DNA from: an uncultured Gammaproteobacteria bacterium
GTDB lineage: Bacteria; Pseudomonadota; Gammaproteobacteria; GCA-001735895
Direction: 5' to 3'
Assembly: GCA_945787265.1 (NCBI GenBank)
Contig: CALZHS010000172.1
Coordinates: 1-5,072 of the forward strand
Length of the DNA: 5,072 nucleotides
Position numbers and translations under genes: made by a program
Shown: positions 1 through 5,072 of the stretch, piece after piece
Numbering within the stretch: the stretch's first letter is position 1
How the letters are laid out: each line of letters opens with the position of its first letter
The notes under the pieces: model-generated
Told to the model about the DNA's origin: nothing
The model's input: the letters and a program-made list of their open reading frames with translations, nothing else
Database searches by the model: none

Positions 1-82
1 TCTCGAATTTTGCCGTAGAATTCGTCCGTATTAGCCCCAACTTTTGAACTGTTTACAACTTATACGGCCATATCTGGTCTAT

Positions 83-88
83 TATACT
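83..88 (+). promoter_or_regulatory. Possible -10 element for the peptidase-deacetylase pair
   Basis: TATACT matches the sigma-70 -10 consensus at five of six bases and lies about 40 nt upstream of the start codon. No good -35 hexamer sits 16-18 nt upstream. The nearest lookalike, TTTACA at 52-57, is 25 nt away, which is too far. The call rests on AT-rich composition and position only. Confidence 0.22.
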
Positions 89-118
89 TAATCACGACTG
101 CCGCCAGCGCGCGCTATC

Positions 119-123
119 GGAGA
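119..123 (+). promoter_or_regulatory. Ribosome binding site of the S41 peptidase gene
   Basis: GGAGA is followed by a 5-nt spacer and then the ATG at 129. This is a strong Shine-Dalgarno match and supports that ATG as the start. The start is also supported by the signal-peptide-like N-terminus it gives. Confidence 0.7.
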
Positions 124-128
124 AACGA

Positions 129-1421
129 ATGTTACAAAATCTGCGAACATCCACCTGGTTTTTAAGTGGAACTTTACTTGGCCTGTCACTGGCGGTCGGC
201 CACAGCGTCTATGCGCTCAAGGATAACGATCAAATCCCGTTTGAGGATTTACAGGCTTTTACCGAGGTTTTTTCCAAGGTTAAGTCAGACTACGTCGAAT
301 CGGTTGACGACAAAAAACTAATCGAAGACGCCATCCGTGGCATGCTAAACGGACTCGACCCGCACTCGGCATTCCTCAATACCAGCGAATTCAGCGATTT
401 GAAAATCGGCACCACCGGACAGTTTGGTGGTCTTGGTATCGAGGTCGGTATGGAAAACGGTTTCGTCAAGGTTATTTCACCCATTGACGATACTCCGGCA
501 TCACGTGCCGGCGTGCAGGCCAGCGACCTTATAATCAAGCTCGACGAGCGATCGGTAAAGGGGATGACGCTTAACGAAGCCGTCAAGATAATGCGCGGCA
601 AGCCCAATACTTCAATCGACCTGACCATCGTACGCGAGGGTGAGCCCAAGCCGCTGGTGATTTCGATAACTCGTGAAATTATCCGGGTTAAAAGTGTCAA
701 GAATCGCATGCTTGAACCGGGATTTGGCTATGTTCGCATCACCAACTTCCAGTCACGCACCACCACCGATTTATTGAAGGCCATTTCCGATCTGCAAAAG
801 GAGGAGAAACTCAAGGGTATGGTGCTTGACCTGCGTAATAACCCGGGCGGTGTTCTGAACGGTGCCGTGGGTGTATCCGACGCTTTCATCGACGATGGCC
901 TGATCGTCTACACCGAAGGACGCATTGACGATTCCAGTCATCGCTACCTGGCCACTCCCGGCGATAGCCTCAATGGCGCGCCGCTGGTGGTGCTGGTCAA
1001 CGGTGGTTCAGCCTCGGCCTCGGAGATAGTAGCTGGCGCGATACAGGATCACAAACGCGGCATCATCCTGGGAACCAAATCGTTCGGCAAGGGCTCGGTG
1101 CAGACCATCCAGGAATTGCGTAACGGCTCGGCGGTGAAGTTAACCACCGCGCGTTACTTTACGCCAAACGGGCGCTCAATCCAGGCTACCGGAATCGAAC
1201 CCGATATCAAACTGAGCACCGTGAAACTGTCGGAAACTGACGAAAAGGTGCGTGAAACTTATTCCGAGAGCGATCTTGAGGGGCGCCTGAGCAATCCGAA
1301 CGGTGAGCAAGCTGGCGATGAAAAAGATGACAGCGAGACATTAGCCAAAACCGACTTTCAGCTGTACGAAGCACTCAATTTGCTGAAAGGCCTGATCATC
1401 ATGAATAATATCAGCAGCTAG
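129..1421 (+). CDS. S41 family carboxyl-terminal processing peptidase (CtpA/Prc-like), exported
   Basis: This is a periplasmic serine protease of the C-terminal processing family, which trims or degrades envelope proteins from the C-terminus. In Gram-negative relatives the known substrates include peptidoglycan hydrolases. Visible parts, in order: a signal sequence (hydrophobic residues about 9-24, likely cut after Ala29), an N-terminal helical region containing GLDPHSAFL (75-83), a PDZ domain at about 98-183 opening with the ligand loop FGGLGIEV, and the protease core. Core motifs are LDLRNNPGG (233-241), GGSASASEI (292-300) and FGKGSVQ (319-325). Ser296 and Lys321 are 25 residues apart, matching the Ser/Lys dyad spacing of Prc and CtpA, so the enzyme looks active. 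An acidic, low-complexity linker (about 367-405) precedes a C-terminal helix, DFQLYEALNLLKG, typical of the family. The length of 430 aa is normal. The deacetylase gene follows after 8 nt, so the two are probably co-transcribed. The family assignment is firm; the natural substrate is not readable from sequence. Confidence 0.96.
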   Translation: MLQNLRTSTWFLSGTLLGLSLAVGHSVYALKDNDQIPFEDLQAFTEVFSKVKSDYVESVDDKKLIEDAIRGMLNGLDPHSAFLNTSEFSDLKIGTTGQFGGLGIEVGMENGFVKVISPIDDTPASRAGVQASDLIIKLDERSVKGMTLNEAVKIMRGKPNTSIDLTIVREGEPKPLVISITREIIRVKSVKNRMLEPGFGYVRITNFQSRTTTDLLKAISDLQKEEKLKGMVLDLRNNPGGVLNGAVGVSDAFIDDGLIVYTEGRIDDSSHRYLATPGDSLNGAPLVVLVNGGSASASEIVAGAIQDHKRGIILGTKSFGKGSVQTIQELRNGSAVKLTTARYFTPNGRSIQATGIEPDIKLSTVKLSETDEKVRETYSESDLEGRLSNPNGEQAGDEKDDSETLAKTDFQLYEALNLLKGLIIMNNISS

Positions 1422-1429
1422 CTGACGCG

Positions 1430-2215
1430 ATGCCCCGAACCTGGACGATTCTGCTAATCGTATTTGCTTTCGGGGCACAGGCTGCTGATCAGCGTCCGGT
1501 TCTGTCGCTCGTCATCGACGACCTGGGGTACTCGCTGGAAAGCGGCCAGGCTGCTATCGGCCTCGATGGCGCCCACACCTACGCGATACTCCCGGGCGCA
1601 ACTTACAGCCAACGACTGGCCCACCTCGCGCACAGCCGCAACAAGGAAGTCATTCTGCATTTACCGATGCAATCGATTCATTCGAAAGCAGCGCATGAAA
1701 CCAACGCGCTGAACGAGGCGATGGACGAAGACGAATTAACGGCCAGGGTACATTCACTGCTGGCACAGATTCCGTTTATTCGCGGCGTTAACAACCACAT
1801 GGGCAGCCACCTGACCGCGTTCGATTTTTTCATGCGCCCGGTTATGGACAGCATTCGTGGCTACAATCCCCGGCTGTATTTTCTCGATAGCCGCACTTCA
1901 CCTCGCAGCGTTGCATACGCACAGGCTATCGATGCCGGCCTGAGTTCGACCACGCGCGATATATTTCTCGACAATGACGTCAATCCCGAGGCAATCCGGC
2001 TGCAGTATAATATCTGGCTAACCAGGGCGCGCGAACGAGGCACCGCTATTGCGATCGGACACCCTTACGCGAATACCATCGATGTATTACGTCAAAATCT
2101 GCCCGAGGCCGATCGGAATTTCAAGTTCATGCACGTTTCGAAACTGATCCGCGAGCGAGAAGTTCGACGCTTGTCGGCAAACCGGCTAACCACGCCAGAG
2201 TCGATGATCCAGTAA
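1430..2215 (+). CDS. Divergent polysaccharide deacetylase family protein (YibQ/DUF610-like), exported
   Basis: This 261-aa protein belongs to the divergent branch of the NodB-like deacetylase fold, in which the metal-binding motifs are rearranged. A short signal peptide (residues 1-18, likely cleavage after AQA) places it in the periplasm. Characteristic motifs: VIDDLGY (28-34, paired Asp30/Asp31), ILHLPM (75-80), NNHMGSHLT (121-129, with His123 and His127), FLDSRT (151-156), IFLDND (178-183) and IGHPY (209-213). Asp30/31 with His123 and His127 are the likely metal ligands, by analogy with the Asp-His-His site of NodB-type enzymes; this is inference. The start at 1430 has no strong Shine-Dalgarno sequence, but it is 8 nt after the peptidase stop, which suggests coupled translation. 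In many proteobacteria this family sits next to an S41 peptidase and a murein hydrolase activator, pointing to cell-wall maturation. Its substrate is not established, and the residues after about 245 look non-conserved. Confidence 0.92.
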   Translation: MPRTWTILLIVFAFGAQAADQRPVLSLVIDDLGYSLESGQAAIGLDGAHTYAILPGATYSQRLAHLAHSRNKEVILHLPMQSIHSKAAHETNALNEAMDEDELTARVHSLLAQIPFIRGVNNHMGSHLTAFDFFMRPVMDSIRGYNPRLYFLDSRTSPRSVAYAQAIDAGLSSTTRDIFLDNDVNPEAIRLQYNIWLTRARERGTAIAIGHPYANTIDVLRQNLPEADRNFKFMHVSKLIREREVRRLSANRLTTPESMIQ

Positions 2216-2219
2216 TTAC
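2212..2219. other. Tail-to-tail stop-codon junction in an 8-bp palindrome
   Basis: GTAATTAC is perfectly palindromic and contains the forward TAA stop of the deacetylase (2213-2215) immediately followed by TTA, the reverse-strand TAA stop of the amidase (2216-2218). The two genes therefore converge with no intergenic base. I see no GC-rich hairpin with a T-run near the junction on either strand, so any terminator would lie within the opposing gene or termination would be factor-dependent. Confidence 0.85.
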
Positions 2220-3604
2220 AGGCCCGGTGGCTGAAAACCGCCCATCACGGTTTCAATTTCCTGCGCCAGCGCTAGCGCGATATCTTCGCGCCAGGGCGCG
2301 GCAATCAACTGCACACCAACGGGTATTCCCCCGGCGCTCGTACCCGCCCGCACCGACGCTCCCGGCCATCCCAGCAGGTTATGAATCTGGACATAACCCC
2401 AGTCGTCGAAGCTGTCAGCGTGAGATGCCTGGTGAGGCCGGGCCACAGCGAAGGAAGCCGGGCAAAGAATTGCGTCAAAGTCCTGAAAAAACCCGAGCGC
2501 ACCAGCACGCGCCTCGTCAACCTGTTCGAGTAAAGCCGGGTCAAGCCGGTTGGCGTTGGCGACACCTTGCTCGGTCAGGTAGCCGTCAAGTTCGGGGCCA
2601 TGCTCGACGGTGCCGTAGCGCTCCAGCAGTCGCAGGATAAAACCGGCATTGGTTGCTTCACGCAATTGCGTGGTGAGGTTGACCAGGTGGCGAGTTCCTG
2701 GCAGCAACTGTGCCGTCAGATTCAATCCTCGCCGTTGCAGCACCTGGGCGGTTTCGGTGACGACACGCTGAATATCTTCGTGCGGTGAAACAATACCGTT
2801 ATCGGCATACCAGGCAATGCGCAGCGACGACAAATTCACGTCCTGCGGATCGCGTATCGGGACCGGCACTACCGCGGGATCCGTCCCGTCAGGACCACAA
2901 ATCAACGGCAAGGCCAATGCGAGGTCCTCAACGTAGCGTGCCATCGGGCCAACCTGGGTTAAAGCATCAAGCACACCACCATAAGGTACGATATGTCCAG
3001 TGCGCGGGGTACGCCCCGAAGTCGGTTTGATCCCGGTAATTCCGCAAAGGTGCGCGGGTTCGCGAATACTGCCACCCGTATCCGAGCCCAGTTCCAGCGC
3101 CGCGCCCCCGCATGCGATCACGGCAGCTGAACCGCCGCTGCTGCCACCGGGACTGCGCTCGAGGTCATAGGGATTATTGGTCCTGCCATAAATAAGGTTA
3201 CTGGTTTCACCACTGAAGGTAAGCTCCGGCGTATTGGTTTTGCCCAGCAAAACCGCACCCGCGTTACGTAACCGCGCAACAACCGGGGCATCATGCTGCG
3301 GGATAAATGACTTGCGTCCCAGGGTACCGCCGGTCGAGATAATACCCTCGGTATCGAACGAGTCCTTGATCGTAATTGGTACCCCGTGCAGCGGTCCCTT
3401 GAATTGTCCACGGGCGGCCAGCCGGTCGAGCGCGTCGGCTTCACTGCGGGCGCGCTCGTCCACCAGCTGCACCACCGCGTTGATTTTGGAGTTAACCCGG
3501 TCGATGCGGTCAAGACAGAGGTCAACCATTTCGCGCGCGGACAGGTTGCCTGCGCGAATTTCATGCGCAACCCTGCTCGCAGACCAGTAGATAGCATCGG
3601 ACAT
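2216..3604 (-). CDS. Amidase signature family hydrolase
   Basis: The product is a 462-aa cytoplasmic enzyme of the amidase signature family, which hydrolyses amide bonds through a Lys/cis-Ser/Ser triad. With the start at 3604, the triad is Lys80 (in GVPITIKD), Ser155 (first Ser of PGGSSGGSAA) and Ser179 (in GSDTGGSIR). The spacing, including 24 residues between the serines, matches characterised members. GITGIKPTSGR (188-198) and the C-terminal WPGASV...GIPVGVQLIA segment are also typical. The length is normal and the protein looks intact. The frame stays open to an ATG at 3742, but that extension overlaps the kinase gene by about 120 nt and is unlike the family, whereas MSDAIYWSASRVAHEIRAG is a usual N-terminus. 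The Shine-Dalgarno sequence at 3604 is weak. The start lies 19 nt after the kinase-like gene's stop, so the two probably share a transcript. It could be called GatA on similarity alone, but no gatB or gatC is present, so a stand-alone amidase of unknown substrate is the safer call. Confidence 0.94.
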   Translation of the reverse strand: MSDAIYWSASRVAHEIRAGNLSAREMVDLCLDRIDRVNSKINAVVQLVDERARSEADALDRLAARGQFKGPLHGVPITIKDSFDTEGIISTGGTLGRKSFIPQHDAPVVARLRNAGAVLLGKTNTPELTFSGETSNLIYGRTNNPYDLERSPGGSSGGSAAVIACGGAALELGSDTGGSIREPAHLCGITGIKPTSGRTPRTGHIVPYGGVLDALTQVGPMARYVEDLALALPLICGPDGTDPAVVPVPIRDPQDVNLSSLRIAWYADNGIVSPHEDIQRVVTETAQVLQRRGLNLTAQLLPGTRHLVNLTTQLREATNAGFILRLLERYGTVEHGPELDGYLTEQGVANANRLDPALLEQVDEARAGALGFFQDFDAILCPASFAVARPHQASHADSFDDWGYVQIHNLLGWPGASVRAGTSAGGIPVGVQLIAAPWREDIALALAQEIETVMGGFQPPGL

Positions 3605-3623
3605 GACGCCGATTATCGAGATC

Positions 3624-5066
3624 TTAGTCCTGATTATCCAGTCTTGATTTGGCGGTGGGGAAGCGTGCCACAAACTCGACACCGCGCACGTCAAGCGGTA
3701 CGAATACCAGCTTTGCAGAGCGCTTGCGATTTTTAACGTCAAGCACCCAGCGCGGCATTAATGGATCGGTTGCATCTACGTGGCTGCTATCCACACCACT
3801 TTGCAACCCGGAGATAACCTGCGGTTTCTTTACCGCGCCCGGGCTGATTTCAATACTTGCGATCGGGGACGGGTATGACCATTCATGGCGCCTCGCCGGC
3901 TGGTCTTCCGGCCCCGCAGGCTGACACATCGGCCTGCCATCGATCTCGACGATCTCAAGCCGTTCCTTCTGGATCTCGCCATTAACCAGCTTGACGCTAA
4001 GCGAAATACTGTCTTCCCGGTTGTCGATATTGTTAAACACGATCGAACCTTCAAAGCCTTTGGTGATTTCATTGACAAAATACAATCCGAGGCCCTTGCC
4101 GTGATGTTCACGAATGCGCCGTGATGAAAAACCGAGCTGGTAGATCTTGTCCTCTTCGTCATCGTTGATTCTCGGTCCCCGGTTATAGACTTCCAGCACC
4201 ACTTCACCACCACGCTGTGCCATGCGTATCGAAACGCTGCTGTAGCGACTCCTGTAGGCTTTCTGCTGTGCATAGAAAAGCGCGTTGTTGAGCAGGTTCT
4301 CGATCAGCAACACCATGTGATTTTCATTACCGAGCATTTCGCTATCAGCCTGTAACAGGATCTTGAATTTTTCATCACGGTAACTGCCACGCTTCGGCCA
4401 CCCGTTGTTCAATCCGAGCTGGTCAGGATTATCGGTAATGGGGAGCAGCGCGCGGCGCAGCGCATGGCTCATCATGAACGTAGGCTGAAAGGGCAGGGGT
4501 TCGGTAGGGTCGTCGTTCAATAACGCCTGGAAGTAATGTTCCTCACAGTCATAAATCTGATTCGCGACATGTAGTGTAATGTTGTCGGTGGTGGACAGAT
4601 CGAGCAAATCCCACAGGTAAAGCAAACCGTCTGCGGCTTCGCGATATTGCTGTTGCTCGTCTTCGTCACAGGCAAGCTGGGCGCGCTTAAGCGCCGTCTG
4701 CGCCTTGTCATAACTGATTACACCATTGTGACGCACCTCGGATGCAATGTTTTTAAAGTGCAAAAACTTTTCATCGTACTCGATATATTCGAGCAACCGT
4801 TCACTGATGAACATTTTTAACTTGTCGGCATGATCGGAGTAGGTGCGCGCGCGCGTGCCGAGCTCGCGCTTGGAATCAAACAGCTCGTTAATCTGGTCCT
4901 GGAACTGGTTTAACTGTTCCCGGCAGCGCGTACTCGCTTTCAGGAAGCGCCAGATATCAAAAGCCAGCAGCAGCACCAGTATCGCGGCTGCAATGAGCAA
5001 CTTGTCCTGCTGCTGCATGAATTCCGGTAACGGATGTTTCTCGAAAAGTTCCGCATTGGCCAGCAT
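3624..5066 (-). CDS. Membrane-anchored sensor histidine kinase-like protein, possibly 5'-partial
   Basis: Reading from the 5066 ATG (480 aa): one transmembrane helix (about 22-42), a polar helical/coiled-coil stretch (about 45-100), a dimerisation-type hairpin (about 101-162) and a GHKL ATP-binding domain (about 233-361). ATP-site motifs are the N box IENLLNNALFYA (255-266), a G1-like VYNRGPRI (293-300, Asn295 where Asp is usual), an F-box-like LGFSSR (311-316) and the G2 box GKGLGL (323-328). The first hairpin helix contains FKNIASEVRHNG, which aligns with the usual H box but has Ser109 at the His position; His113 follows four residues later. The second helix ends in DLLDLS (153-158), as in many kinases. 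About 120 C-terminal residues are unassigned. No sensor domain or receiver is visible. The reading frame is still open at the window edge (5072), so the start could be upstream; Met17 (ATG at 5016-5018, preceded by GGAA) is another candidate. The amidase gene follows after 19 nt. The HATPase assignment is firm; kinase activity is uncertain. Confidence 0.85.
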   Translation of the reverse strand: MLANAELFEKHPLPEFMQQQDKLLIAAAILVLLLAFDIWRFLKASTRCREQLNQFQDQINELFDSKRELGTRARTYSDHADKLKMFISERLLEYIEYDEKFLHFKNIASEVRHNGVISYDKAQTALKRAQLACDEDEQQQYREAADGLLYLWDLLDLSTTDNITLHVANQIYDCEEHYFQALLNDDPTEPLPFQPTFMMSHALRRALLPITDNPDQLGLNNGWPKRGSYRDEKFKILLQADSEMLGNENHMVLLIENLLNNALFYAQQKAYRSRYSSVSIRMAQRGGEVVLEVYNRGPRINDDEEDKIYQLGFSSRRIREHHGKGLGLYFVNEITKGFEGSIVFNNIDNREDSISLSVKLVNGEIQKERLEIVEIDGRPMCQPAGPEDQPARRHEWSYPSPIASIEISPGAVKKPQVISGLQSGVDSSHVDATDPLMPRWVLDVKNRKRSAKLVFVPLDVRGVEFVARFPTAKSRLDNQD

Positions 5067-5072
5067 GAATTG

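Larger units (their letters stand above)
1..128. other. Non-coding leader upstream of the peptidase gene
   Basis: No convincing gene is visible here. All three forward frames hit a stop early (TAG at 16-18, TAG at 32-34, TGA at 45-47), and the short peptides before these stops do not resemble a family I recognise, so an upstream gene may end here or before the window. Positions about 41-95 are AT-rich and the rest is GC-rich. A perfect 10-bp palindrome (AGCGCGCGCT) lies at 106-115, just before the ribosome binding site; it is too short to call a regulatory hairpin. Confidence 0.5.

Noticed and set aside
1..47. C-terminal tail of an upstream gene such as an EnvC-like activator
   Set aside because: The peptides ending at 18, 34 and 47 are short and none shows the expected C-terminal pattern, so no call can be supported.
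2227..2640. Plus-strand open frame of 137 codons just after the deacetylase stop
   Set aside because: It is antisense to the conserved C-terminal half of the amidase, and its product is a Pro/Arg-rich sequence typical of a shadow frame.
2216..3604. Glutamyl-tRNA(Gln) amidotransferase subunit A (GatA)
   Set aside because: The catalytic motifs are shared by the whole amidase family, and no gatB or gatC lies beside it in the window.
3234..3736. Long plus-strand open frames opposite the amidase gene
   Set aside because: They are mirror frames of a confidently assigned gene, with compositionally biased, Arg/Ser-rich products and no recognisable domain.
3605..3742. 46-residue N-terminal extension of the amidase from an ATG at 3742
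   Set aside because: It overlaps the kinase-like coding region by about 120 nt in another frame, lacks family resemblance, and the ATG at 3604 gives the normal amidase N-terminus and length.
4440..4467. HALRRALLPI (His201) in the kinase-like protein as the H box
   Set aside because: It resembles HELRTPLTAI by letters, but it lies after the second dimerisation helix and only about 56 residues before the N box, too close for a phospho-accepting His in the usual architecture.
1..5072. CRISPR arrays, insertion sequences, tRNA/rRNA genes, phage or defence genes
   Set aside because: I saw no regularly spaced repeats, transposase motifs, terminal inverted repeats, tRNA-like cloverleaf or defence-related domains on either strand.

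Overview
This is an ordinary-looking, gene-dense bacterial chromosomal segment. Moderate GC content, short intergenic gaps, and a C-terminal processing peptidase followed directly by a divergent polysaccharide deacetylase point to a Gram-negative proteobacterium, most likely a gammaproteobacterium. That placement is inferred from gene content; no rRNA or species marker is present.

Layout: positions 1-128 are a non-coding leader with an AT-rich possible promoter and a clear ribosome binding site. Positions 129-2215 (+) hold two genes 8 nt apart: an exported S41-family carboxyl-terminal processing protease with an intact Ser/Lys dyad, and an exported divergent polysaccharide deacetylase of the YibQ/DUF610 family. 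Both probably act in the periplasm in cell-envelope (peptidoglycan) maturation. Positions 2216-5072 (-) hold a second, convergent pair: a membrane-anchored histidine-kinase-like protein, whose 5' end may lie beyond the window, followed after 19 nt by an amidase-signature hydrolase with an intact Lys/Ser/Ser triad. The two pairs meet tail to tail with no intergenic base; the two stop codons abut inside an 8-bp palindrome.

The part most worth a second look is the kinase-like protein. Its ATP-binding domain is recognisable (N, F and G2 boxes), and a dimerisation-helix hairpin can be traced, but the position where the phospho-accepting His is expected reads Ser, with a His four residues later. 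It also carries an unassigned C-terminal extension of about 120 residues and no visible sensor domain. No mobile element, CRISPR array, RNA gene, phage or defence gene is visible, and nothing here amounts to a clearly new system.
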